A stretch of 64,000 nucleotides of DNA. Source: an uncultured Pirellula sp. (GTDB lineage: Bacteria > Planctomycetota > Planctomycetia > Pirellulales > Pirellulaceae). Position 1 is the stretch's first letter; each line of letters begins with the position of its first letter. The notes beneath the pieces are model-generated. The model saw only the letters and a list, made by a program, of their open reading frames with translations, did not search any database and was not told where the DNA came from. The stretch spans positions 1 to 64,000 of the forward strand of contig CAIOHR010000006.1 in assembly GCA_903858115.1 (NCBI GenBank), in the 5' to 3' direction. Of the stretch, positions 45,907 to 54,910 are shown piece by piece. The translations under genes were made by a program, and so were the position numbers.

Positions 45907-47178
45907 TTAGCTTACTTTGAATTCAATCGACTCGATCGCAGCGAAGCCGGATTTTCGAAACGGACGTGGCATAGGCTGTGCAACGCCATTGGCATCGATC
46001 GATCGACAACGAAAAATGTAATCACCCGCAGGAAGACCAGCCTGTGCATAGACCCAGTGTGCGTTACAAAAACGCATTGGCCAACGAATCGGCTTCCCTG
46101 TGGCATCGAATCCAAATGTATCTTTAGGAACAGCACCGCCCTCTAGTGCGTTCCACTTGGTCGGAGCCCCCAGTAACTCGGCGTCCATCCAGAGTGCCGA
46201 CTTGAACAATCCATCTTCGTCTTTCGTCATCGACGACACAGGTTCGATCAAAACCTGAATCTTGCTTAAACCAGAAACTCCCACTTGCGCGTATCCAGAA
46301 AATGCGATTGGCATGTTCGACCGTGACTCTTTAGGAACGACGAGCGATGCGGCGAAGGTCTTCAGCGGGCTGTCGACATCGTTGTTTTGCTCCGCATACG
46401 TATCGTTGGCGTGAGGTAAATTGGATAACACGACATGCGTAAGCCACTTGATGGATTTGAATCCATAGGCCTCGGGCACCACCATTCGTACGGGACCGCC
46501 CCGCTCGGAATCGAGCCATTGGCCATTCAGTTTGTAGCACAGGATGATCGGCGGTGTCTCGAACGGGTCTTCCAACACTCGCCCAATCGGTAAAGAACTC
46601 CGAAATATCTGCTTTGGATCGTCATTGTGATAGCCGAAATAAAACACGCGTCTAAGGTTTGCTTTTGGCTTGGTCCTCCATATCACTTCGCGTAACGGAA
46701 CTCCCTGCCAAAGCCCCATTCCCAAAGGGCATCCCAAATTCAAACACGTCATAACTTTGGGAAACTGCACAGCATGAACTTCGGCAAGCTTCATCAGCTC
46801 ATCGAAATCCAGGGCTGTGCCGTTGGCTGCAGTCATGGGACTACCGATAGTCGCCGGATGTTCGACATCGGCGATCACTTCTAGCTTCCATGTTTCTCGC
46901 GTCATACCAACTTGACGCTTCTTTTCCTCCGATAGAGTATGAGGCAACGGATTGCCTCGTGAAACGTCACGAAATTCCGTTTGTGGAGTAAAGTAGGGCT
47001 CGGTTCGTGCTCCCGCCTTGTCTGGCCTCCGCGGTGTTTTTGCCTCACTCGGCGAATTGTCCGCAAGGGATAATGCCTGATGCGAAGCGTGAGCCGCAAC
47101 TCCTGAAAAAACAATCCCGCTTTTCAAAAAATGACGCCGTGTTGCTTCGAAGTGTTCCCGCAAAAATTCATTGTTCAT
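45907..47178 (-). CDS. Sulfite oxidase-type molybdopterin oxidoreductase
   Basis: A 423-residue oxidoreductase with a molybdopterin-binding domain and a C-terminal dimerisation domain (PF00174 and PF03404 layout). The ATG at 47178 starts a TAT signal, RRHFLKSG with a hydrophobic stretch after it, so the folded protein with cofactor is exported. The molybdenum-coordinating cysteine is probably in KVMTCLNLGC. RGGPVRMVVPEAYGFKSIKW is the conserved core of the domain. The physiological substrate is unknown; sulfite is one option, and the neighbouring genes do not help. Confidence 0.82.
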   Translation of the reverse strand: MNNEFLREHFEATRRHFLKSGIVFSGVAAHASHQALSLADNSPSEAKTPRRPDKAGARTEPYFTPQTEFRDVSRGNPLPHTLSEEKKRQVGMTRETWKLEVIADVEHPATIGSPMTAANGTALDFDELMKLAEVHAVQFPKVMTCLNLGCPLGMGLWQGVPLREVIWRTKPKANLRRVFYFGYHNDDPKQIFRSSLPIGRVLEDPFETPPIILCYKLNGQWLDSERGGPVRMVVPEAYGFKSIKWLTHVVLSNLPHANDTYAEQNNDVDSPLKTFAASLVVPKESRSNMPIAFSGYAQVGVSGLSKIQVLIEPVSSMTKDEDGLFKSALWMDAELLGAPTKWNALEGGAVPKDTFGFDATGKPIRWPMRFCNAHWVYAQAGLPAGDYIFRCRSIDANGVAQPMPRPFRKSGFAAIESIEFKVS

Positions 47179-47395
47179 GTCGTTTTTCTCGGTGGGGCGA
47201 TTCAGGCAACGGAACAGATGGAAAAGCGAACTCGGGCAGCCATACTCGCTTGGGCATTCGTAATTGAGGATTATAACGGAACGGCGCATCCGGTTCACAA
47301 GCATCTTGATGAAGATTCTTTCATGACTCGCGGTTGCCCAGCCTACGCGAGAGTCAGTTGCTACGCGTAGGAGGTATAGCCCAGCGCTGGATGTT

Positions 47396-47800
47396 ATGAT
47401 TAGGCCAGCCGTTCCAGTGAAGCCTTTGCCGCTTAAGCTTTGGAGAAACCTGCATGCGTCGCTTTCATTTTTACTCTTGTTCGCGTTCTTGGCTTTTCAA
47501 ACTGGACAAGTTGCGGGATTCGGTGCGTGGAAGCTGGGTGGCGGCGATCTTATCTCGGCTGGTGTTTCGATGTATCTCCAATTCGGGCGAGCCACTCAAA
47601 TCAGCTTTTTGGTCATTTCCTTTTTAGCTTTTTAGGATTGATAGCGTTTGGCGTCAGCGTCTTCCGTGCGTCCCCGCTGCTCCCCGCTCATCGCATCATT
47701 GCACTTGCCATGACGGCAAAACGTTTCTATTTACTCCGATATCTATCTGTTCAAACCCGTTCAAGCAACTGCACGGGCGGAGATGATGAATTGTGGCGAC
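47396..47800 (+). pseudogene. Membrane protein, frameshifted
   Basis: A frame from 47396 encodes a membrane protein start (KLWRNLHASLSFLLLFAFLA and later GRATQISFLVISF) and stops at 47635. The likely continuation, LFSFLGLIAFGVSVFRASPL and then HRIIALAMTAKRFYLL, is in the next frame. The break falls in a T-rich run (TTTCCTTTTTAGC), so a single-base slip is likely. No family is recognised. The reading leads directly into the HEAT-repeat remnant. Confidence 0.45.
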
Positions 47801-48084
47801 GACGAGGCCGTCAGCGATTGGGTCGTAGCCGCTCTTGAAGAATTAGGAACACCGTCCATCAGCGCCGTTGAATCACTGAATTCCTTAGCGATGGCGGAAA
47901 ACTCGCTTGTCGCCTATTGGGCGGTAACGCTGTTGGGCAGACTTGCCCCCGATGCGACGGACAGTCAGGCAAAGTTGGCGAGCGTGCGATGACGAAGCAA
48001 GAGGTTGCTGTCCAAGAGCGAATTGCGTGGGCATTGGGAAAGATCGGTGCGACTTCAGACGAAGCTAGGACACCTCTCGGTTAG
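47783..48084 (+). pseudogene. HEAT-repeat protein, fragment
   Basis: The frame from 47783 has two HEAT-like repeats (DEAVSDWVVAALEELGTPSI and SLVAYWAVTLLGRLAPDA) and stops at 47992. A second frame, beginning at an overlapping ATG, continues with AVQERIAWALGKIGATSDEA, the next typical repeat, and stops at 48084. A frameshift near 47985 thus splits a longer HEAT-type scaffold protein. Its N- and C-terminal parts are missing. Confidence 0.6.
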
Positions 48085-48177
48085 CCACTCGCCTCAAGAA
48101 GTGATGACCCAAGGGCGCGGAGAATCCCGGAAAACCGTTTGGCGTGGAATTTGACTCTTAAGGCAAGGAGGCCTTAG

Positions 48178-49293
48178 TTGGCAAAGAAAAAAGTGGCTAA
48201 AAAAGCGGAAAATGGTTCGCGATTATCAACGATTTTTTGGATCATCCTTTCAACAATCTCCGGGGGCGGTGTTACTGGATACTTTAATCCAGAACTGCCG
48301 ATACTTGGCCCGCTCGTCCAGTATTTGTCTTCAAATCAAACGGTCGCTGGATCTGCACCACACGGCAATGCTGAGCAAGAATATGCAAAGAAGACGAATG
48401 GACTGCTAACATCCCTCCAAGCGTTGCATTCTAGCGGTTCAACTCCAGTACAGATTGCCTCAGCTCGGAGGCCAGCTGACAAGCTTTTGATCGCAACATT
48501 CAATATCCAGGTTTTCGGAACAAGCAAGCTAGCGAAAAATGACGCGATGGCAGTTATCATAGATGTCATTCGTCAGTTTGATATTGTCGCCATTCAGGAA
48601 GTTCGCGCCAAAGAAGATTATATCCTTCCAACACTTATCGGAATGCTCAACGCTGACGGCAGTCGATATAACTACTTGATCGGCCCACGCCTTGGTCGCA
48701 CCGTCAGCACCGAGCAATACGCTTTCGTTTATGATACGAATCGAATTGAGTATGATCCTAAATCGGTTGGAACCATTCACGATCCGCGTGACTTTCTACA
48801 CCGCGAGCCGATGGTGGCACGATTCCGTCCGCGCACCAACATGCCAGACCGCGCATTTACTTTTTGGCTAGTCAACATTCATACAGATCCCGATGAAGTC
48901 GCCGCAGAAGTCGACGCGTTAGCGGACGTCTTTCAAGCCATGCGATCAGATCCGTCTGGCGAAGACGATGTGATCCTGTTAGGCGATCTGAACGCCAGCG
49001 AGACTCAGCTTGGCAGACTTGGAAAAATCCCAGGTATCAGATGGATCGTCCAAGGAGCAGTGATGACCAATACACGCCAGAACAAGGCGTATGACAACAT
49101 CCTCTTTGATGGCCCGTCAACCAGCGAATACTCTGGACGATGGGGCGTGTTCAACCTGGAAAAAAATTACCAATTAACCCAGGATCAAGCCCTGCAGATC
49201 TCCGATCATTTCCCAGTCTGGGCAGAATTTGGCATTTGGGAATCCGCACCTGGTAGCCAAGTTGCCAGACGCGGTTCTGACCTCTCTCGTTGA
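48178..49293 (+). CDS. Endonuclease/exonuclease/phosphatase-family protein
   Basis: A 371-residue DNase I-like hydrolase. A TTG start is supported by a strong Shine-Dalgarno, AAGGAGG, six bases upstream. A lysine-rich start (AKKKVAKKAE) is followed by one hydrophobic segment (residues 17-35), suggesting membrane anchoring. The catalytic parts of the EEP fold are all visible: LLIATFNIQVFG, DIVAIQEVRAKE, NIHTDPDEV, DVILLGDLNASE and ISDHFPVWAEF. The enzyme class cleaves nucleic acids or phosphodiesters and lipid phosphates. Which of these this one uses cannot be told. Confidence 0.85.
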   Translation: MAKKKVAKKAENGSRLSTIFWIILSTISGGGVTGYFNPELPILGPLVQYLSSNQTVAGSAPHGNAEQEYAKKTNGLLTSLQALHSSGSTPVQIASARRPADKLLIATFNIQVFGTSKLAKNDAMAVIIDVIRQFDIVAIQEVRAKEDYILPTLIGMLNADGSRYNYLIGPRLGRTVSTEQYAFVYDTNRIEYDPKSVGTIHDPRDFLHREPMVARFRPRTNMPDRAFTFWLVNIHTDPDEVAAEVDALADVFQAMRSDPSGEDDVILLGDLNASETQLGRLGKIPGIRWIVQGAVMTNTRQNKAYDNILFDGPSTSEYSGRWGVFNLEKNYQLTQDQALQISDHFPVWAEFGIWESAPGSQVARRGSDLSR

Positions 49294-49479
49294 TTTTACT
49301 GACAGCAGCCTGTCTCGCAAATCCTATGACTCCTGGTGCACTGAAACTTCGCACGTCGCGGTGCCGTTCACGGTTCAGGAAGGGAATCGTATCGTTGGCA
49401 ACGGCTCGAAACTCAGCTGTGTCTCAATGTAGAATGCTCAGATCGTCCCCGATTCATTTACATTATTGGAGTGGAAGTC

Positions 49480-49980
49480 GTGAAAATAAGTGGTATGGTG
49501 CGAGAAATTCTGTCTGTCGGATTTTGGCTCTGTGGGGTTTTATTCTTGAGCGGCATTGTTGAAGCTGCGGACCATCCTGCATTTCAACCGGTTAAAGAAC
49601 TTTTTGCCGCGATGTCCAAGCACGATGGCAAGGCTATGCAGGAGACTTCCACAGAGGACTTCCAATTGCTCGAGCATGGCGAAGACTGGTCGATGCAGAA
49701 ACTTGTAGATGCGGTCCAGCCCCAAGGCAAACCGTATGAGCGGAAGAACTTCTTTAGCCAGATTCGAGCTCGACAGCAAGGCAATGTGGCTTGGGTGAGC
49801 TACTGGAACAAGGCTGAGATTCGTCGTGAGAGCGGGCTGCGGACCGTCGTTTGGCTCGAAAGTGCAGTGATGGTCAACGAGGACGACCGCTGGAAAATCC
49901 AACTGTTGCATTCAACTCGTCTGGAACCAGACAAGTACCCCAAAAACATTCCATGGGTTCAGTTTGAAGCGACTCCATAG
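49480..49980 (+). CDS. Secreted NTF2-like (DUF4440) protein
   Basis: A protein of about 166 residues. GTG at 49480 is preferred as start because GGAG lies eight bases before it; another GTG is at 49471 and an ATG at 49495. A signal peptide covers roughly the first 30 residues (FWLCGVLFLSGIVEAAD). The mature part has the NTF2-like/SnoaL pattern: PVKELFAAMSKHDGKAMQET, then a beta sheet with ARQQGNVAWVSYW and the final MVNEDDRWKIQLLHST. Members bind small ligands or act as enzymes or scaffolds; no catalytic residues can be assigned. Confidence 0.65.
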   Translation: MKISGMVREILSVGFWLCGVLFLSGIVEAADHPAFQPVKELFAAMSKHDGKAMQETSTEDFQLLEHGEDWSMQKLVDAVQPQGKPYERKNFFSQIRARQQGNVAWVSYWNKAEIRRESGLRTVVWLESAVMVNEDDRWKIQLLHSTRLEPDKYPKNIPWVQFEATP

Positions 49981-50483
49981 CCAGATGTGTGCAGGTCAGA
50001 AAGAGCGGCGACAAAAAATTCTGATCGTCTCTTACCGGCTCAACTCAAAACAACGCTGGCCGATCTCTGGCCACAAGCTTGTCAAGTGACTTTCAAAAAA
50101 GTCAAAACTGCAGCGAACGTGGCAGGCACTGAGACTGTCGTTTTATCAACTAAACAACCACCTTGACGAAATCTCGAAGGCGAACGGAATGGATTGCCAC
50201 CCGCAGTCTTCGACTTTTTTAGAGGGATCAGAAACGGCGGATCGACGAAATTGAGAGGTCAAACCAAACATTTCTTCCTTCGGAAAATTCTACAGGAATG
50301 TTCGCCTGGGAGCGGACTCGGTCTCCAACGCCGATGGCCAGGAAACCGAAACACAGTGTTCGAATCACTGCGTTCCTGCTTATAAGCAAGCGTTTGGTCG
50401 ATGTGGTTCCGACGGCGCGGTGGCCTCTGCTTTTAGGCAGTTAGATCATCGTGTTCCGTGCACGGGCTCTAGAAACGATATCA
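49981..50483. other. Spacer without clear genes
   Basis: About 500 bases. A short open frame at 50194-50385 has no features. CAGTG-TTCGAAT-CACTG (about 50357-50373) looks like a tRNA T-arm, but no cloverleaf can be built around it. The area leads into the tRNA-Arg remnant. Confidence 0.35.
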
Positions 50484-50556
50484 ATTGAAGTAGCTCAGTG
50501 GATAGAGCATCATTCTAGAAAACTGACGGTCACGGGTTCGACTCCCGTCTGGATGT
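50484..50556 (+). pseudogene. tRNA-Arg(TCT)-like remnant
   Basis: The D-arm (TAGCTCAGTGGATAGAGCA) and the T-arm (ACGGG-TTCGACT-CCCGT) are intact, and the variable region ACGGTC fits tRNA-Arg. The acceptor stem is broken: ATTGAAG against CTGGATG leaves only about three pairs. The anticodon arm is also damaged; where the arginine tRNA would show TCTTCTAAA, TCTAGAAAA is found. No functional tRNA is expected. The remnant abuts the slipin fragment within five bases. Confidence 0.6.
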
Positions 50557-50986
50557 GTGCAAAGTCGAACGCGATTGCGTTGGCGTCCTGTTCGTTGATG
50601 GTCGATATGTCGATCAACTCGATCCGGGGCTGTACGCATTCTGGAAGGAAGCGGCCGATACTCGGGTTGTGGAACTGGACATACGCGAGGCACAGATCGA
50701 TGCTAGCGGTCAATAGATCATGACGCTCGACAAAGTAACTCTTCGCATAAACGCACTCGTAACCTACGTGATCAAAGATGCGCGTCGGGCTGTTTCGGCA
50801 GCTAGTGACGCACGTCAGTCGCTGTACCGTGAAGTGCAGTTGGCTTTGCGACCAGTGATTGGTGGTCGAGACCTCGATAGCTTTTTGACTGGCAAGGACG
50901 ATGTCGCTCAGGAACTTGAACAGCAAGTCCGTCTCGTGAGCGAAGGTCTTCGATACTCAGAAGCAGAATGGAGGATCTTCACTTGA
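50557..50986 (+). pseudogene. Slipin (SPFH) gene fragment with internal stop
   Basis: The frame encodes RDCVGVLFVDGRYVDQLDPG, then VVELDIREAQIDASGQ, a stop codon (TAG 50714-50716), then IMTLDKVTLRINALVTYVI and YREVQLALRPVIGGRDLDSF. These blocks match slipins, where SGQE-IMT is uninterrupted; one base change (GAG to TAG) explains the stop. The N-terminal part with its membrane anchor and the C-terminal part after EQQVRLVSEGLR are missing. Slipins are membrane-microdomain proteins that sometimes sit in defence or NfeD-type loci. Confidence 0.75.
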
Positions 50987-51105
50987 ATTGCGTGAAGCGA
51001 CTTCCATATGGAAAAGTTTGACAGCGGTCTGCGCGACCCTTACGATGAGCAACGCAAGTTCGTTTTGCTGCGAACATTTCCTCGTCTTCTTGTCGGAGTT
51101 TGTAT

Positions 51106-52182
51106 ATGAAATTTGCAACCGCTGAATTGAATTCTATTGCGGGAAAATCGAATGGTCGGGTTTCGCCATCTATCTTGTCGGAGCCATCGCCATTCACGCT
51201 CGATCAGACTCTTGAGTCATTCGGCCGCTGGGTCAGCGAACCAGTTTGGGTCCCGCCCAAGGACGCAAGTAAAGAACTAGCATGCTCCATGCTCGAGGAT
51301 CATGGATTGCTGTCTTCCAAAGAAGATTGCTGGAAATCGATCGTTCAAAAACATCGCTCCAAGTTCACGCAGGTACGTGAAATCGAACTTACCAAAGCAT
51401 CCATTCGATTGCCAAAGAGTCGACTATTCGTAACGGTTACGGAAAGAGCGGACTTTGACAAGATCACGGATCCGATTCCCAACTGCGTCCAGACCCGGCT
51501 CGAGGAGTTTCTAGATGGGCCCGGCCGACAACGAGGAGTTCGAGTCTACTATTTGAAGCCTCTTTGTGTCGAAGTAGGAGACGATTTGATTTTCACGAAA
51601 CAGTCGGAGCTAGAGGAAGCAATTGCCAAGGTGCAACGTGAAGTTTTCGCCGAGTACCGAAAGCAGTATGTGTGGGAACGTCCGGGACAAGATCTGATGA
51701 ATGCCTTGGACTCATTGGCCTACTATCCTCGTCGCATGATCAAGCATGTGTTGGAGCGTAAGAAGCGTGCGATCGAAGCCTATCATGCGAAACTGGAGTT
51801 CAATCGACGCAAGGCAGCCATGCGTGTGGTCAGTTTGCACCGCAAGTGCCGAACCCACGATTGCACGTTCGATGATGTTCTATCGATTACAAAAACCCCC
51901 GATCGTATAGATGTGATTGAGAAGTATGCAGCCGACCATCAAATGACTCCAGCCCAGAAACAGAGGCTTTTGGAAGCATCTGTAATCGCTTTGCCTTGGT
52001 TTATCACTTTGCCTTTGGCCGCATATTGGATCGCTAATCTCAAGCTCGTTGCATTGACTTTAGCTCCTCCGATCATCGTATGCGATCCCGTCTTTGTCGC
52101 GGAGATGCCAGATAGCAATGGTACCGTACTCAAGATCGGACATTTCGATGAAGTGCGTGGAGTAGTCCACGTGGAGCTTTAG
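51106..52182 (+). CDS. Hypothetical protein, intact, unknown family
   Basis: I do not recognise this 358-residue protein. The ATG at 51106 is well supported by CGGAG seven bases upstream. The N-terminal 220 residues are soluble and charged, with a basic helical stretch around LERKKRAIEAYHAKLEFNRR. Residues about 230-300 look alpha-helical, and a hydrophobic stretch follows, LPWFITLPLAAYWIANLK, possibly a membrane or buried helix. The C-terminus is beta-like (VLKIGHFDEVRGVVHVEL). Cys-rich CRTHDCTF may bind a metal. Unlike most neighbours it is not broken. Its place among defence remnants hints at an accessory role. Confidence 0.65.
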   Translation: MKFATAELNSIAGKSNGRVSPSILSEPSPFTLDQTLESFGRWVSEPVWVPPKDASKELACSMLEDHGLLSSKEDCWKSIVQKHRSKFTQVREIELTKASIRLPKSRLFVTVTERADFDKITDPIPNCVQTRLEEFLDGPGRQRGVRVYYLKPLCVEVGDDLIFTKQSELEEAIAKVQREVFAEYRKQYVWERPGQDLMNALDSLAYYPRRMIKHVLERKKRAIEAYHAKLEFNRRKAAMRVVSLHRKCRTHDCTFDDVLSITKTPDRIDVIEKYAADHQMTPAQKQRLLEASVIALPWFITLPLAAYWIANLKLVALTLAPPIIVCDPVFVAEMPDSNGTVLKIGHFDEVRGVVHVEL

Positions 52183-52227
52183 CAAAAGTGGCTTAAGCGG
52201 CGGCTATCTGTAGTACTGCAAACATCC

Positions 52228-52651
52228 TCACGCGGCGATCCGATCAAATGGTTGCGACGACTCTTGCAACGCCTCAATCTTTGCCACGATTCGCCGTTGC
52301 TCGGCGATAGGCGGCACAAGAATCTCGGTGGGGTGCAATGTCTTTGAAGAAATGTTGGCGATATTGACCAGCCATTGAGCCGACCTGTACGAATCTGGTA
52401 GCGTACAATGTCTTTAAAGAAATGTTGGCGATATTGACCGTTCGACTTGAGGATCGCCTGATCCTTTCTTTTGTCTCAGGTTCACGTAATGAGAAAAAAA
52501 GAAATTTTGGATCGATCCCACGAGTCCGAACTGCGGCAATGAACCCACCAAAAGTGACTTTATCTGGGATCCGCTTGAGTAATGCCACCTTTCCAACAAG
52601 TTCATAACTGTTTGCCATGGAAATTAGCGTATCGGATGAACGTATCCGCAA
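52228..52651 (-). pseudogene. hsdS: Type I restriction specificity subunit, C-terminal fragment
   Basis: On the minus strand the frame reads SDTLISMANSYELVGKVALL and then SRTVNIANISLKTL, as in the second half of an HsdS target-recognition domain. A frame shift follows, and beyond it another frame continues VNIANISSKTLHPTEILVPP and IAEQRRIVAKIEALQES, the usual conserved end. Between the two lies a 70-bp step containing a second copy of 34 bases (52336-52369 and 52406-52439). The first domain, central repeat, and start are missing. HsdM and HsdR are not in the window. It is a dead fragment. Confidence 0.75.
52336..52439. repeat. 34-bp direct repeat inside hsdS fragment
   Basis: CAATGTCTTTGAAGAAATG at 52336 and CAATGTCTTTAAAGAAATG at 52406 continue with the identical TTGGCGATATTGACC. 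The two copies are 70 bp apart with one mismatch. As 70 is not a multiple of three, the duplication shifts the hsdS frame. Confidence 0.85.
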
Positions 52652-54255
52652 AATTGACTCACGTGTTCGATCTCAGGTGCGTCGTGGTCAAGGTCATGGA
52701 GGATTGGTGCAACTCAACGATCTCACTGTGCGAGAGCGGTTGTCACAAAAGCCGCCAGAGCTAACGCTCGACACGATGGAGCATCGTTGGCTTCGCAATC
52801 AACTTGAGGACGTTCAGCAAACGTTGGGCTATCTCGCCACGCTCTTCGTGTCCGATGATGAATTATGCGATCGCAGGCAACGATCGTTGGAGGTAATCAA
52901 GCAACTGAAGTTTCGAATGGCTAGGCTTCTTTCGCTTGAGCCGATTGCGGCGGCCGACGGTGACCCACCAGCGGGATTTGCGTCGCTACAACTAGTGTCT
53001 GCCCCCGGCTACCGCGAAGCTTACCGATTGCTACTGTTCCTTCGAATGGGGTTACGACTCGAGGGCGACCTTTTCAAGTTGGCGGTCAAGGATCTGGATG
53101 TCCTTTACGAGTTGGAGTTACCTCAAGGTTGCTGACATCATTCGTGAGGAGTTTGGATCACCGCGTGACTTAGAGTCTTTCTTTCGAATTGGACAAAGTG
53201 GCTTGGCTGTACAGCTGAAGAAGGGTGAAGGTCAAAAACTAACGTTCCGGTCTGGTAGCCATCGAAAGGTAACACTGCTTTACAATCCATCGTTTGCGAA
53301 CCAAGACACGACGCTCATTCCGTAAAAGCCAGACATACTGATCCGGCTCGAAGATAATAATTGGCCTCGAATTCAGTTGGTCTGCGATGCAAAATACCGA
53401 GTGGATGCCACGGAGAAGTATCGACAGCAGTTTGGTACTTTCGGACCACCGGTCGATGCAATTAACGTTCTTCATCGGTATAGAGATGCAATTCTGGAAC
53501 TCGAGCGCAGCGAAGCACAAGGCGAAAGCTTGAAAAGATCCGTCGTTCAGGCAGTAGCTCTCTTCCCGCTGAATCTTATCGAAGGCGACACTAGTTTTCG
53601 CGACAGTCGGTTGTGGAAGTCAATCGACCATATAGGGGTAGGAGCCATCCCGACATTGCCGAGCAACTGCGGATTGCTCAAAGAATGGATCCTAACCTCG
53701 CTACGTCGTGGCGGATGGTCCTTGGCCGATAAAGCGATTGCCTCGCTCGCGGATGAGAAAGCACGTGATTGGCGAGTGGCCGCGAGCGAACCTGTCTTGA
53801 TCGGTGTCCTGCGATCGCCGGGTTCAGCGGAGCACCTGGACTGGATCAAGCGTGAGAGGATGTACTACCAACCTCGCACCAAGTCGCAGCGCCGCCAATT
53901 TTTCGTCAAGCAAGCTGCACTGTACATTCCTCTCGGAATGCAGGAACCCAATGGGATTCGATACGTCGCCGATGTGGAGCACATTGAAGTTGTTGATCGG
54001 TCTGAGATACCAACACCGTGGACCGCTCGTCGAAATGATTCGATGGTGCTATATCAATTAGGGCCCGTCCGAGCGCTCGAGAAGCCTATTGGGCTATCGT
54101 CCGATGAAACTATGTCAGGGCATTGGAGATGGACGACTCGGCTTGGACTGCAGCATGCGCAGACACTAAGTGAGGTGGGACTGGAGACGGAACCCGAGTG
54201 GCGGTTGCTCGAATGGCTGCGAGCCGATGCGTCTTTCGGACTCAAAACCAAATGA
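52617..54255 (+). pseudogene. DUF2357/PD-(D/E)XK nuclease, broken
   Basis: Remnant of a McrC-like restriction nuclease of the DUF2357/PDDEXK_7 type. The first frame includes LTLDTMEHRWLRNQLEDVQQ and LFKLAVKDLDVLYE, then shifts at about 53110 to WSYLKVADIIREEFG. A TAA (53323-53325) interrupts just before the catalytic block KPDILIRLEDN and QLVCDAKYRV, the PD...D-x-K site. The remaining part (to 54255) is open and ends with LLEWLRADASFG. The N-terminal DUF2357 part and the partner AAA+ GTPase are missing. The 5' end overlaps the opposing hsdS fragment, marking a rearrangement joint. A sequencing error could explain one break but hardly both. Confidence 0.75.
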
Positions 54256-54264
54256 GGCAACATC

Positions 54265-54910
54265 ATGATCCACGAAACCGACAATTCCACGATAGACGCA
54301 TTGGTTCGCATCCTTCGTAAGACGCGAAGTATTTTGTTTATCACCGGGGCAGGCATTTCTGCAGAGTCGGGTATCCCAACGTATCGCGGGATCGGCGGAC
54401 TTTACAACGTGGACACAACTGAGGATGGTGTTGCTATCGAAGAAGCCTTGTCTGCTTCGATGTTGGCAGAGAATCCCGCGTTGACTTGGAAGTATCTCGC
54501 ACAAATCGGTATCGCTGTTCAAGGTGCTCGCCACAATCGTGCCCATGAAGTAATCGCCGAGATGGAGTCCAGATTTCATCGAGTCTGGACGCTAACGCAA
54601 AACGTCGATGGATTCCATAGAACGGCCGGATGTTGTTCTGTTTGGGGAATTGATTAACGGCCCAGGGATTGAACATCTACAAAGCGAACTCGAGAAGGGG
54701 TTCGATATTGTATTTAGCATCGGCACAACGAGCGTGTTCCCTTATATTCAAGCTCCGATCTACATGGCAAAGTCGAGTGGCAATGTTACCGTGGAAATCA
54801 ATCCAAGCGAGACGACTATTTCGCATGTGGTGGATTACCGATTGGCAATGCCAGCAGGTGCAGCACTCGACGAAATTTGGCGTCGCTACCAAGCAGCGAA
54901 CAACTCATGA
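54265..54910 (+). pseudogene. Sir2-family deacetylase lacking its zinc module
   Basis: Two frames together give a Sir2 protein. The first (54265-54657) has SILFITGAGISAESGIPTYR and then LTQNVDGFHR, the NAD-binding motifs GAGxS and TQNxD. The second, starting in the overlap at about 54608, continues RPDVVLFGEL and then DIVFSIGTTSVFPYIQAPIY to 54910. In a whole sirtuin a stretch with the catalytic HG and the four-cysteine zinc site lies between NVDGFH and RPDVVxFGE. Here it is deleted, and the join is out of frame. So the product cannot work as a deacylase. Its last codons overlap kptA in an ATGA. Confidence 0.8.

Noticed and set aside
50194..50385. 63-codon plus-strand frame
   Set aside because: No motif, and the region includes a T-arm-like sequence; coding potential is weak.
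50340..50385. T-arm-like sequence CAGTG-TTCGAAT-CACTG as a tRNA
   Set aside because: No D-arm, anticodon arm or acceptor stem can be built around it.
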